Shown here: positions 8,914-17,959 of the stretch, one piece after another
How the letters are laid out: every line of letters begins with the position of its first letter
Position numbering within the stretch: the first letter of the stretch is position 1
NCBI RefSeq assembly: GCF_014268745.2
Contig: NZ_JABWRB020000001.1
Span: 2,232,001-2,296,000 of the forward strand
DNA length: 64,000 nt
Origin: Pseudomonas zanjanensis
GTDB lineage: Bacteria; Pseudomonadota; Gammaproteobacteria; Pseudomonadales; Pseudomonadaceae
Direction of reading: 5' to 3'
The notes under the pieces: generated by a model
The model's database searches: none
What the model saw: only the letters and a program-made list of their open reading frames with translations
What the model was told of the DNA's origin: nothing
Position numbers and translations under genes: made by a program

Positions 8914-9725
8914 AACTTGCGATAGATCCGTTCCTGTTTGACCAACGGCTCGAATCGATGGCCGTAAGCCGAAAAATCCAATGTCTCCTTACTGCCCAAC
9001 ACCAGGAAACCACGGTGACAAAGGGACTCATGGAACAGTCCAAACGCACGATCTTGCAATTTTTTATTGAAATATATCAATACATTGCGGCATGAAATTA
9101 ATTGAGTTTCTGAGAAAACGCTGTCAGTCGCCAGGCTGTGATCGGCAAAGGTCACGTTCTCGCACAGGGTTTTGTCGAACATCGCATAATCGTAGGCGGC
9201 GGTGTAGTAATCGGCAAATGACCGCCGTCCACCGGCGTTCTGGTAGTTCTGGGTATAAGTGCGCACGCTGTCCAGGGAGAAGATCCCCTGCTTGGCTTTT
9301 TCCAGCGAGCGCGGGTTGATGTCGGTGGCGTAGATGAACGTGCGGTCCAGCAGGCCTTCTTCGCGCAGCAGGATCGCCATGGAGTAGACCTCCTCCCCCG
9401 TGCTGCAACCGGCGATCCAGATCTTGATCGAAGGGTAGGTCCTGAGCAGCGGCACGATTTCCTCGCGGATCGCCAGGAAATGCGAGGGGTCGCGAAACAT
9501 CTCGCTGACGGGGATCGTCAGCAGTTGCAGCAACTGCATGAACGCGCCCGGGTCATGCAATACGCGCTCCTGCAAGGCTGAAATGGTCTTGCATTCGAAC
9601 TGGCTCAGCGCATGGTGGACCCGGCGCTTGATGGAAGCGCCGGAATAATCGCGAAAATCGTAGCTGTACTTGAGGTAGATCGCTTCGATCAACAAACGCA
9701 GTTCAATGTCAGTGTCACGGTCCAC
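8910..9725 (-). CDS. CheR-type protein-glutamate methyltransferase
   Basis: 271-aa SAM-dependent methyltransferase. The N-terminal CheR-N helical region (SIKRRVHHALSQFECKTIS) is followed by the Rossmann SAM domain with IWIAGCSTGEEVYSMAI, the FIYATDINPRSLEKAKQGI motif, and ISCRNVLIYFNKKLQ. The start is taken as the GTG at 9725, which follows a GGAAAG ribosome site and overlaps the upstream stop as TAGTG. An earlier in-frame GTG at 9752 would overlap the kinase gene by 28 nt. Paired with CheB it forms a reversible methylation module inside a kinase operon. Confidence 0.92.
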   Translation of the reverse strand: MDRDTDIELRLLIEAIYLKYSYDFRDYSGASIKRRVHHALSQFECKTISALQERVLHDPGAFMQLLQLLTIPVSEMFRDPSHFLAIREEIVPLLRTYPSIKIWIAGCSTGEEVYSMAILLREEGLLDRTFIYATDINPRSLEKAKQGIFSLDSVRTYTQNYQNAGGRRSFADYYTAAYDYAMFDKTLCENVTFADHSLATDSVFSETQLISCRNVLIYFNKKLQDRAFGLFHESLCHRGFLVLGSKETLDFSAYGHRFEPLVKQERIYRKL

Positions 9726-12700
9726 TAAATTCTTTCCATATTCGGCAACCACACGCGAATCAGCGAGAACAGACGATCCAGATCGATCGGCTTGGCCAGG
9801 TAGTCGTTGGAACCCGCCGCCAGGCAGCGCTCCTGATCATCCTTCATGGCCTTGGCCGTCACAGCGATGATGGGCAGCTTGCGCCAGCGCGGGTCCTTGC
9901 GGATCAGCGCGGTGGCTTCGAAACCGTCCATTTCCGGCATCATCACATCCATCAGCACCAGGTCGATGTCGTCGAACTCATTCAGGCGATCGATCGCCTC
10001 CAAACCATTGCGGCCGATGACCACGATCGCCCCTTTCGCCTCCAGCGCGCTGGTCAGGGCAAAGATGTTGCGCACATCGTCATCCACCAACAGCACCTTG
10101 CGGCCTTCGAACACCTTGTCGCGGCTGCGGGCGGTCTTGAGCATCCGCTGCCGTTCATGGGACAACCGGGATTCGACTTTGTGCAGAAAGAGTGTCACTT
10201 CGTCCAGCAGACGCTCTGGCGAACGGGCGCCCTTGATGATGATCGAGCGGGAATACTTGCGCAGTTCGGCTTCTTCGTCCCGGGTCAGGTTGCGCCCGGT
10301 GTAGACGATCACCGGCGGGAACGAACAGATGTCTTCGCTGGACATGCGCTTGAGCAGGTCGTTGCCGAGCATGTCCGGCAACTTGAGGTCGATGATCATG
10401 CAGTCGTAGACATTGGTCCGCAGCAGGTCCAGGGCTTGCTGGGCCAGGCCAACGGCGGTGATCTCGATGTCATCGTCGCCGATCAGGCGAGTGATGCTGT
10501 CTCGTTGCAGGTCATCATCCTCCACCAGCAGCACCCGCTTGACCTTCTGGGTCAGCTTGGCCTCCAGGCGGGCGAACACGTCCTTGAGTTCTTCGCGGGT
10601 GGTCGGCTTGACGGCATAACCGATGGCGCCCATGTGCATGGCGGCTTCGACCCGGTCTTCGACGGAAATCACGTGCACCGGGATATGCCGGGTCTGGGCC
10701 TGTTCCTTGAGCCGCTGCAGCACCGTCAGCCCGGAATGGTCCGGCAGGCGCATGTCCAGCAGGATCGCGTCGGGGGCCAGTTGCAACGCCAGGTCAAAGC
10801 CTTCGTCGGCACCGTGGGCCACCAGGCATTGGTAACCGAGTTCATGGGCCAGGTCGAACAGGATGCGGGCAAACTTGGGCTCGTCCTCGATCACCAGGAT
10901 GCAGCGGGTTTCGAACGGTGCCTTGTCACGGTCGTCGGCGAATCGGGCAATCGGCGTGTCCACCTCGGCGATCAGCGGCGCGGGTGCGGCCTTGGGTGCA
11001 ACGGGCGCTGGCGCGGTGGCTGTCGGGGTAAAGGTCATCGGCTCCAGCGGCGTGTCCCCGGGCTCGACGTAACGTTCCGGCAATACCAGGGTAAAGACGC
11101 TGCCCTGCCCCGGCTCGCTGGAAACCGAGATCGAGCCGCCCAGCAGCGTGGCCAGGTCCCGGGAAATCGACAAGCCCAGGCCCGTGCCGCCGTAGCGACG
11201 GTTGGTGGTGCCATCGGCCTGGCGGAACGCTTCGAAGATGCTTTGCTGCTGGTCGGCGGCGATCCCGATTCCAGAATCGCGCACCATGAATGCAATGCCC
11301 GAGCCCGGCTGACCGGCCACGGACAGGCTGACAGCGCCTTGCTCGGTGAACTTCACAGCGTTGGACAGCAGGTTCTTGATCACCTGCTCCAAGCGCTGGC
11401 GGTCGGTGTAGAGCATCGCCGGCGCATCAGGCTGCACGTGCACCTCGAAACTCAGGCCCTTGTCAGCCGCCAACGGCTCGAACATATCCCGCAACCCTTC
11501 CACCAGACGCTGCACGCTAGTGTTTTCCGGGCGCACTTCCAGCTTTCCGGCCTCGACCTTGGAGATGTCGAGAATGTCGTTGATCAAGTTCAGCAGGTCG
11601 TTGCCGGCGGAATAGATCGACTCGGCAAACTTGACCTGCTCCTCGCTGAGGTTTTGTTGCGAATTCTCCGCCAGCAGCTTGGACAGGATCAACGAGCTGT
11701 TGAGGGGCGTGCGCAGCTCGTGGGACATGTTGGCCAGGAATTCGGATTTGTACTTGCTCGAACGCTGCAGCTCTTCGGCGCGCTCCTCCAATTGGATCTG
11801 GGCCAGGTTCAGCTCGCTGTTCTTCTGGTCCATGGCGTCGCGTTGCTCGGCCAATTGCTCATTGGTCTGCTCCAGCTCCTGTTGCTGGGCTTCCAGGTGG
11901 GCCTGGGATTCCTTGAGGATGCGCGACTGTTCTTCCAGCTCTTCGTTGGCGGTCTTGAGTTCTTCCTGCTGGACTTGCAGTTCCTCGTTCAACTGCTGGG
12001 TTTCGGCCAGCACTTCCTGCAAGCGTTGACGATAACGGGCGGCCTCGATGGAGGTGCCGATATTGCCGGCGATCAGCTCCAGCAGCTCGACGTCTCGCTC
12101 GGTCAATGGCCGCAGGAACCCCAGTTCGACGACACCGTTGATCCGGTCATCGTCACTTGTAGGCACCACCAACACGCTGTTGGGCAGGCCCTGTCCCAAG
12201 CCAGAGCTGACTTTCAGGTAGTCGTCCGGCACGTCGTCCAGGCGGATGAGGCGCCCCTGTTGCACGGCCTGGCCCGCGATGCCTTCACCGGCGACGATCA
12301 CCTGCTGCTGTTCTTCATCCTCCCGGGACAGGCCGTAGGCGGCGACGCGCCGGAGGACACCGTTCTCTTCCCGCACATAAAGTGCCGCGACAGCGACGTC
12401 CAGGTATTTCGCGCAGAACTGCAGGATGTTGCGACCCAGCAGGTTCAGCGACAGTTGTCCCAGGACTTGCTCGGCCAGTTGCGTCTGGCCATTACGCAGC
12501 CAAGCTTGCTTCTCCAGGTGCAAAGCGCTGCGCTGCTGGACTTTCAGGCTGGCGCTGTAGCTCTCGGACAGGTTCAACAGGTCCCGGCGACCGACGTAGG
12601 CCAGCAATCCGCTGACCGCCGCGACAAACAACAGGTAAAGGGCAATGCTCCAGACCGTCGTGGTGCGCACATCCAGGTTACGCGCCGCACGCAACTGCTG

Positions 12701-13207
12701 CTCGGTCTCGACGACCTCTTCGAAGGACTGACGAATTTCGTCAGTCAGACGCTTACCGCGCCCGGCCTTCACCGCGCCCCGGTAATCGCCACTGCTGCGC
12801 TGCAGGTCGATCATGCCCTGGGCGTAATTGGACCACTCCGTCTGGAGCGCCTGGATCTTGTGCAGGCGGTCGACCTGGACGGGGTTGTCGGCTGTCAATT
12901 CCAGCAAAGTGTCCAGTGCCACTGCGATCCGTGGCTTCGCCACTTCGTAGGGGTCGAGGAAATGCTCGTCCCCACTCAACAGGTAGCCGCGCATGCCGGT
13001 TTCCAGGTCCACGCTCAGCTTGAGCGCTTCGTTGGCGTTATTGATCACCCTGTCGGTGTGGCCGACCCATTGGATCACCGACAGCAGGTACGTGATAAGG
13101 ATGATGAAAAACACCGCGCTGAGCGCGCCCATGCCCAGCGGCAGGCTGATATTGCGGCTCAGGAGTTTGCGAAAACTTTGTTCGTCAACCGAAGACGAAG
13201 GAGTCAT
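9725..13207 (-). CDS. Membrane hybrid histidine kinase CHASE3-GAF-HisKA-HATPase with three receivers
   Basis: 1160-aa sensor, first gene of the minus-strand operon. Order: membrane helix about 25-45; periplasmic CHASE3 domain (about 50-185, VDLETGMRGYLLSGDEHFL); second helix; GAF domain about 250-410; long Gln/Glu coiled coil (about 410-480); HisKA with His496 in ANMSHELRTPLNS; HATPase (NLLSNAVKF, DSGIGI, GGTGLGLSIS); then receivers REC1 (ILLDMRLPDHSG), REC2 (MIIDLKLPDMLGN) and REC3 (LVLMDVMMPEMDG). All three keep the acceptor Asp. The start is the ATG at 13207. A longer reading from 13273 adds a non-conserved leader. No Hpt domain is seen, so the phospho-relay partners must be the downstream proteins. 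Confidence 0.93.
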   Translation of the reverse strand: MTPSSSVDEQSFRKLLSRNISLPLGMGALSAVFFIILITYLLSVIQWVGHTDRVINNANEALKLSVDLETGMRGYLLSGDEHFLDPYEVAKPRIAVALDTLLELTADNPVQVDRLHKIQALQTEWSNYAQGMIDLQRSSGDYRGAVKAGRGKRLTDEIRQSFEEVVETEQQLRAARNLDVRTTTVWSIALYLLFVAAVSGLLAYVGRRDLLNLSESYSASLKVQQRSALHLEKQAWLRNGQTQLAEQVLGQLSLNLLGRNILQFCAKYLDVAVAALYVREENGVLRRVAAYGLSREDEEQQQVIVAGEGIAGQAVQQGRLIRLDDVPDDYLKVSSGLGQGLPNSVLVVPTSDDDRINGVVELGFLRPLTERDVELLELIAGNIGTSIEAARYRQRLQEVLAETQQLNEELQVQQEELKTANEELEEQSRILKESQAHLEAQQQELEQTNEQLAEQRDAMDQKNSELNLAQIQLEERAEELQRSSKYKSEFLANMSHELRTPLNSSLILSKLLAENSQQNLSEEQVKFAESIYSAGNDLLNLINDILDISKVEAGKLEVRPENTSVQRLVEGLRDMFEPLAADKGLSFEVHVQPDAPAMLYTDRQRLEQVIKNLLSNAVKFTEQGAVSLSVAGQPGSGIAFMVRDSGIGIAADQQQSIFEAFRQADGTTNRRYGGTGLGLSISRDLATLLGGSISVSSEPGQGSVFTLVLPERYVEPGDTPLEPMTFTPTATAPAPVAPKAAPAPLIAEVDTPIARFADDRDKAPFETRCILVIEDEPKFARILFDLAHELGYQCLVAHGADEGFDLALQLAPDAILLDMRLPDHSGLTVLQRLKEQAQTRHIPVHVISVEDRVEAAMHMGAIGYAVKPTTREELKDVFARLEAKLTQKVKRVLLVEDDDLQRDSITRLIGDDDIEITAVGLAQQALDLLRTNVYDCMIIDLKLPDMLGNDLLKRMSSEDICSFPPVIVYTGRNLTRDEEAELRKYSRSIIIKGARSPERLLDEVTLFLHKVESRLSHERQRMLKTARSRDKVFEGRKVLLVDDDVRNIFALTSALEAKGAIVVIGRNGLEAIDRLNEFDDIDLVLMDVMMPEMDGFEATALIRKDPRWRKLPIIAVTAKAMKDDQERCLAAGSNDYLAKPIDLDRLFSLIRVWLPNMERI

Positions 13208-13406
13208 GGAAAAGGGCCTTGGTGGACAGTTGAAAACCGTGGAGTTTGCCCGAAAAACCGCGCTTGGATCCACATTTTCTGACGAGTCAAAGGCGCAGAT
13301 CCCGCGACGGCCTGCCTTGTAGCAAGGAAGCGACTATCCTTGTCAGCTCTTGTACTATAGATCCTTTCTTGTACAACCTAGGGAACTTGTGCCGCCTCGG
13401 CACTTA

Positions 13407-13432
13407 CTCATAAAAGAGGCTCATAAAAGAGG
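13407..13432. repeat. Perfect 13-bp tandem duplication before the receiver gene
   Basis: CTCATAAAAGAGG occurs twice head to tail, 49 nt before the receiver gene start, in the divergent gap between the large kinase and that receiver. It could be a paired regulator site or a slippage product. Confidence 0.6.
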
Positions 13433-13480
13433 CCGTTTTTCTTGTGCCCCCTCCCGCTCCCATCTTTTGAGAATGTATCT

Positions 13481-13852
13481 ATGTCCACCGCCAATGCCGC
13501 CACCCAGCCCACCATCCTGGTAGTCGAAGATGACGACATCGTGCGGATGTTAATCGTCGACGTGCTGGAGGAGCTGGAATATCAGGTGCTGGAGGCGGAC
13601 GGTTGCGAGCAGGCGCTGGCTTTTTTGAACGACGACCAACAGGACATCGCCCTGATGATGACCGACGTCGGCCTGCCGGTAATGGACGGACGGGAATTGG
13701 CCAAGCAGGCTCGACTCGTTCGGCCGAAACTGCCGGTGCTGTTTGCCAGCGGTTATGCCGAAAGCATCGATGTACCTGAAGGGATGTCGGTGATTGGCAA
13801 GCCCTTCTCCATCGATCAGTTGCGGGACAAGGTCAAACGCATTCTTTCTTGA
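13481..13852 (+). CDS. Single-domain response regulator
   Basis: 123-aa CheY-like receiver. VEDDD near residue 16, acceptor Asp62 in MMTDVGLPVMDG, Ser/Gly in FASGYAES and Lys in IGKPFS are all present; there is no DNA-binding domain. It is transcribed away from the large kinase. An upstream in-frame GTG is not favoured because the Ala/Thr-rich leader from ATG 13481 is typical. It likely serves as a phosphate sink or relay for the adjacent kinases; this is inferred from position and from its close resemblance to the receiver ending the kinase at 4795-6465. Confidence 0.9.
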   Translation: MSTANAATQPTILVVEDDDIVRMLIVDVLEELEYQVLEADGCEQALAFLNDDQQDIALMMTDVGLPVMDGRELAKQARLVRPKLPVLFASGYAESIDVPEGMSVIGKPFSIDQLRDKVKRILS

Positions 13853-13929
13853 GCCGGAACGCATTCTTGGTCACTATCGGCGCCCCGCGCGCCGATGGCG
13901 CCTGATCTGTACCAAGGAACTCCCCGCTC

Positions 13930-15222
13930 ATGCATCACCCCACCGCCACCAAGGTCCTGGTTATCGGCTATGTCTGGCCAGAGCCACGCTCATCGGCTGC
14001 CAGTGGGCACGTCATGCAGATCCTCGACACCTTCCTTGGCCAAGGCTGGGACATCACCTTCAGCAGCCCGGCCGGCCCCGGCGAGCAGCGTGCCGACCTG
14101 GTTGCGCTGGGCATCCGCGAAGTGCCCATCGAACTCAATAGCAGCAGCTTCGACGAATTCATCCATACTCTTGCGCCGGACATCGTGCTGTTCGACCAGT
14201 TCATGATGGAAGAACAATTCGGCTGGCGGGTCGAGAAGCACTGCCCCGGTGCCCTGCGGGTGCTGGAGACCTCCGACCTGCAAAGCCTGCGCCACGCCCG
14301 GCATCAGCGCCTGAAGGAGCGCCTGAAGCGCGATGACGCGAGCGAGAATTTCAGCGACCTCTTCGCCCCGGCCCTGGACGAGGAATTCCAACGAATGGCC
14401 GATACCGACCTGGCCAAGCGGGAAATCGCCGCGCTGTACCGCTGCGACCTCAACCTGATGGTGTCCGAGGTTGAAATCGAACTGTTGGTGGAGCACTTCA
14501 AGCTGCCCCGCAACCTGCTGCATTGGTGCCCGTTGATGCTGGACCTGCCCAGCGACCCGCCGGTGCCATTCGCGGACCGGGCGCATTTCCTGAGCATTGG
14601 CAACTTTCGCCACGCGCCGAACTGGGACGCCGTGCTCTGGATGAAAAACGCCATCTGGCCGCTGATCCGCCAACAACTGCCCGGCGCGCAACTGCACTTG
14701 TACGGCGCCTATACGCCGCCGAAGGCCGCCGCGCTGCACAACCCGGCCCAAGGCTTTCACATCATGAACTGGGCCGAAGACGCCTTGCAGGTCATGTCGG
14801 CCGCACGCATCTGCCTGGCACCACTACGTTTCGGCGCGGGTATCAAAGGCAAGCTGATCGACGCCATGCTCTGCGGCACCCCCAACGTCACCACGCCCGT
14901 GGGGGCCGAAGCCATGCACGGCGAGCTGCCCTGGCCCGGGGCGATCGCCCAGAGTGCCGAAGCCATCGCCCGCGAGGCCGTGCACTTATATAGCGACCCG
15001 GAGCGCTGGGCTCAGGCTCGGGACGCAGGCCTGTCGCTGCTGGCGAGCCGCTACCGGCGACAGGTCCATGGGCCGGCGCTGATCGACAGCCTCAACGCTT
15101 GCCGGGCGGACCTGGCGCAACGACGCCGGGACAATTTCACCGGCAGCATGCTGCGTCACCACCAGCACAAAAGCACCCAATACATGTCCCAGTGGATCGA
15201 AGAAAAAAACCGCAACGGTTAG
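13930..15222 (+). CDS. Glycosyltransferase (GT-B fold, group 1-like)
   Basis: 430-aa predicted cytoplasmic glycosyltransferase. The N-terminal half has a Rossmann-like start (KVLVIGYVWPEPRSSAAS, a typical GT-B opening). The C-terminal half carries FLSIGNFRHAPNWDAVLWM, LHLYGAYTPP, and the nucleotide-sugar region RICLAPLRFGAGIKGKLIDAMLCGTPNVTT before GAEAM. That stretch matches the conserved C-terminal motif of group 1 transferases. It stands 77 bp after the receiver gene and has no polysaccharide operon beside it, so the acceptor is unknown. Confidence 0.82.
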   Translation: MHHPTATKVLVIGYVWPEPRSSAASGHVMQILDTFLGQGWDITFSSPAGPGEQRADLVALGIREVPIELNSSSFDEFIHTLAPDIVLFDQFMMEEQFGWRVEKHCPGALRVLETSDLQSLRHARHQRLKERLKRDDASENFSDLFAPALDEEFQRMADTDLAKREIAALYRCDLNLMVSEVEIELLVEHFKLPRNLLHWCPLMLDLPSDPPVPFADRAHFLSIGNFRHAPNWDAVLWMKNAIWPLIRQQLPGAQLHLYGAYTPPKAAALHNPAQGFHIMNWAEDALQVMSAARICLAPLRFGAGIKGKLIDAMLCGTPNVTTPVGAEAMHGELPWPGAIAQSAEAIAREAVHLYSDPERWAQARDAGLSLLASRYRRQVHGPALIDSLNACRADLAQRRRDNFTGSMLRHHQHKSTQYMSQWIEEKNRNG

Positions 15223-15292
15223 ACACCAGGGTGGCACCTGCCTGGCGAAGGGGGCATTATTCAGCGGCGATAATAATAAAAGCGCCAGGCCC

Positions 15293-16198
15293 ATGACCCG
15301 AACAGCCAGAGTCACCGACCCTTCCTACGAGTTGATGGACGACCATAACGGGCTGTCCATCATCTACCGCCAGCACGGTTTCCCCTGCCCGCTGGTACGT
15401 TGGCATTTCCACAAGGAATACGAGCTGCACCTGATCGTCGCCAGTTCCGGCAAGGTGTTCATTGGCGACTACATCGGCAACTTCTACCCCCAGTCGTTGT
15501 TTCTCACCGGCCCCAACCTGCCCCACAACTGGATCAGCCAGGTGGCGGAGGACGAAGTGGTGCCCAAGCGCGACATGCTGGTGAACTTCACCGACGAGTT
15601 GTTCGAAAGCGGCCATCAGGTATTCGCCGAGCTCAAGACGGTCGCGCCGTTGCTTGAACGCGCCCAATACGGCATCGAGTTCCGTTGCAAGCGCACCATC
15701 CGCCAGGCCATGACCCTGATGCAGCGCATCGCCGACTCCCAGGGCATGAGCCGCCTGGGGCACTTTTTCATCCTGATGGAGCTGCTGGCCGCCACGGATG
15801 ACTACCAACTGCTGTCCGGCACGAACGCCCCGCAAACGGCGGACGAGCACAGCATCGACCGCACCAACCGTGCGGTGGACTACATCTTTGCCCATTACGC
15901 CCGGGAACTGCCCCTGGAAGAAGTCGCCGAGCACCTGGGCATGAAACCCACCTATTTCAGCCGGGTGTTCAAACAGGCCACTGGCCGCTGCTTCATCGAA
16001 TTCGTCAATCGCCTGCGCATCAGCAAATCCTGCGAACTGCTGGCCGACGGCGACAAACCGGTGACGGACGTGTGTTTTGAATCGGGCTTCAACAACATCT
16101 CCAACTTCAACCGGCGCTTCCAGCAGCTCAAGGGCATGACCCCGTCCCACTACCGGCGGCTGGCGGTGCAGCGGTTGACCGAGCAGAATCAGGGCTGA
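15293..16198 (+). CDS. mtlR: AraC-family activator of the mannitol operon (MtlR)
   Basis: 301-aa regulator. It has an N-terminal cupin-like sensing domain (WHFHKEYELHLIVASSGKVFIGDY) and two C-terminal helix-turn-helix motifs (LPLEEVAEHLGMKPTYFSRVFKQATG and PVTDVCFESGFNNISNFNRRFQQLKGMTPSHYR). It lies directly upstream of and parallel to mtlEFGKDYZ, the arrangement described for P. fluorescens, where MtlR activates the operon on mannitol, sorbitol or arabitol. Identification rests on family plus position. Confidence 0.92.
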   Translation: MTRTARVTDPSYELMDDHNGLSIIYRQHGFPCPLVRWHFHKEYELHLIVASSGKVFIGDYIGNFYPQSLFLTGPNLPHNWISQVAEDEVVPKRDMLVNFTDELFESGHQVFAELKTVAPLLERAQYGIEFRCKRTIRQAMTLMQRIADSQGMSRLGHFFILMELLAATDDYQLLSGTNAPQTADEHSIDRTNRAVDYIFAHYARELPLEEVAEHLGMKPTYFSRVFKQATGRCFIEFVNRLRISKSCELLADGDKPVTDVCFESGFNNISNFNRRFQQLKGMTPSHYRRLAVQRLTEQNQG

Positions 16199-16223
16199 CC
16201 TTTTTGCCCTGACACACCGCCTC

Positions 16224-16318
16224 TGTGGCGAGGGAGCTTGCTCCCGCTGGGCTGCGCAGCAGACCTAAAAAACAAGGGCCGCTACGCGCCCCAGCGGGAG
16301 CAAGCTCCCTCGCCACAG
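16224..16318. repeat. REP pair, type B
   Basis: Inverted type-B REP doublet immediately after mtlR and before the mtlE promoter; it may separate the regulator transcript from the operon. Confidence 0.9.
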
Positions 16319-16383
16319 GGTTCTTCGATTGCCCCTCACCCTCTTCAGTGCAAAAAAGTATCAGTCAAAGTGCGACGGATGAT

Positions 16384-16412
16384 TTGTCACGCCGTCCATA
16401 GAAGGCTGTAAT
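16384..16412 (+). promoter_or_regulatory. Candidate sigma-70 promoter of mtlE
   Basis: TTGTCA, a 17-bp spacer, then TGTAAT, about 80 nt before the mtlE start. The sequence just upstream (16360-16390, with ATCAGTCA and ATTTGTCA) is where an AraC-type activator such as MtlR would be expected to bind; the site itself is not defined here. Confidence 0.55.
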
Positions 16413-16497
16413 CAGCGCACATTCTTCCCTTCATCCGGAAGACACAAAAACAATAACTGTCCTTCTGCAGCCTTCGGGCGCGGAAAAGGAGTGTGCG

Positions 16498-17808
16498 ATG
16501 AAACCTTCGGTAAAAGTTCTGCTTGTCTCCACCTGCATGACCCTCAGCAGCGTCAGCTTCGGCGCAGAGACCCTCACCATTGCCACCGTCAACAACAGCG
16601 ACATGATCCGCATGCAAAAGCTCTCGAAAACCTTCGAGGCCGAGCATCCGGACATCAAGCTCAATTGGGTGGTGCTTGAAGAAAACGTGCTGCGTCAACG
16701 CCTGACTACCGACATCGCCACCCAAGGCGGACAGTTCGACGTGCTGACCATTGGCATGTACGAAGCCGCACTCTGGGGTGCCAAGGGTTGGCTGGAGCCG
16801 ATGAAAGACCTGCCGGCCTCCTACGACCTCGATGACGTCTTCCCGTCCGTGCGCGATGGCTTGTCGGTCAAGGGCTCGCTGTACGCCCTGCCGTTCTACG
16901 CCGAAAGCTCGATCACCTATTACCGCACGGACCTGTTCAAGGACGCCGGGCTGACCATGCCCGAACACCCGACCTGGACCCAGATCGGTGAGTTCGCGCA
17001 AAAGCTCACCGACAAATCCAAGGAGCAATATGGCCTGTGCCTGCGGGGCAAGGCCGGGTGGGGCGAGAACATGGCGCTGGTCACGACCCTGGCCAACGGC
17101 TTTGGCGCGCGCTGGTTCGATGAGAAGTGGCAGCCGCAGTTCAACGGACCGGAGTGGAAGGATGCCCTGAACTTCTATGTCGACAACATGAAGAAATCCG
17201 GCCCGCCAGGTGCTTCCAGTAACGGTTTCAACGAAAACCTGGCGCTGTTCAACAGCGGCAAGTGCGCCATCTGGGTGGACGCCAGCGTCGCCGGCTCGTT
17301 CGTGACCGACAAGACCCAGAGCAAGGTGGCCGATCACGTCGGATTTACCTTCGCCCCCCACGAGAAAACCGACAAAGGCACCTCGTGGATGTACTCCTGG
17401 TCCCTGGCCATCCCGACCAGCTCCAAAGCCAAGGACGCGGCCAAGGTCTTTACCACTTGGGCAACGTCCAAGGAGTACAACCAATTGGTCGCCAAGACCG
17501 ACGGCATTGCCAACGTACCACCGGGCACCCGCACTTCGACCTACAGCGACGAATACATGAAGGCCGCGCCGTTTGCCAAAGTGACGCTGGAATCGTTGAA
17601 AGTCGCCGACCCGAAAGCCCCTACCCTCAAGCCTGTGCCCTACATCGGCATTCAGTTGGTGACCATCCCCGAATTCCAGGCCATCGGCACCCAGGTGGGC
17701 AAGTTCTTCTCGGGCGCGCTGACCGGCCAGCAGACCGTGGACCAGGCGTTGACCGCCGCGCAGTCCACCACCGAACGCGAGATGAAACGCGCCGGGTATC
17801 CCAAGTAA
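16498..17808 (+). CDS. mtlE: Polyol ABC importer, periplasmic binding protein
   Basis: 436-aa extracellular solute-binding protein family 1. The Sec signal peptide spans about residues 1-23 (KVLLVSTCMTLSSVSFGA). The mature protein starts with ETLTIATVNNSDMIRMQKLSKTFEAEHPDIKLNWV, typical for sugar binders. A strong ribosome site (AAGGAG) precedes ATG 16498. It is the first gene of mtlEFGKDYZ; the known P. fluorescens system takes up mannitol, glucitol and arabitol. A REP element separates it from mtlF, which fits higher expression of the binding protein. Confidence 0.95.
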   Translation: MKPSVKVLLVSTCMTLSSVSFGAETLTIATVNNSDMIRMQKLSKTFEAEHPDIKLNWVVLEENVLRQRLTTDIATQGGQFDVLTIGMYEAALWGAKGWLEPMKDLPASYDLDDVFPSVRDGLSVKGSLYALPFYAESSITYYRTDLFKDAGLTMPEHPTWTQIGEFAQKLTDKSKEQYGLCLRGKAGWGENMALVTTLANGFGARWFDEKWQPQFNGPEWKDALNFYVDNMKKSGPPGASSNGFNENLALFNSGKCAIWVDASVAGSFVTDKTQSKVADHVGFTFAPHEKTDKGTSWMYSWSLAIPTSSKAKDAAKVFTTWATSKEYNQLVAKTDGIANVPPGTRTSTYSDEYMKAAPFAKVTLESLKVADPKAPTLKPVPYIGIQLVTIPEFQAIGTQVGKFFSGALTGQQTVDQALTAAQSTTEREMKRAGYPK

Positions 17809-17831
17809 TCCACGTCGCCGCTCTGCCCTTT

Positions 17832-17921
17832 TGTGGGAGCGGGCTTGCTCGCGAAAGCGATCTGTCAGTCACATTGATGTTGGATGTGCCGCCCTATTCG
17901 CGAGCAAGCCCGCTCCCACAG
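17832..17921. repeat. Intra-operon REP pair, type A, between mtlE and mtlF
   Basis: Inverted type-A doublet (GTGGGAGCGGGCTTGCTCGCG / complement) within the 151-bp mtlE-mtlF gap. Placement after a binding-protein gene parallels the malE-malF REP of E. coli, where it stabilises the upstream mRNA. Confidence 0.9.
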
Positions 17922-17959
17922 GGGATTTCTGTAGGCCCCGAAAAAATCGGTTCAATGCC

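Noticed and set aside
10157..13282. 1041-codon open frame on the + strand
   Set aside because: It is the antisense of the multi-receiver kinase gene and has no recognisable domains, with His/Gln/Val-rich composition typical of a reverse-complement frame in high-GC DNA.
17831..17959. Longer start for mtlF
   Set aside because: The extension (MWERACSRKR...) is REP-derived; ATG 17960 begins a normal permease N-terminus.
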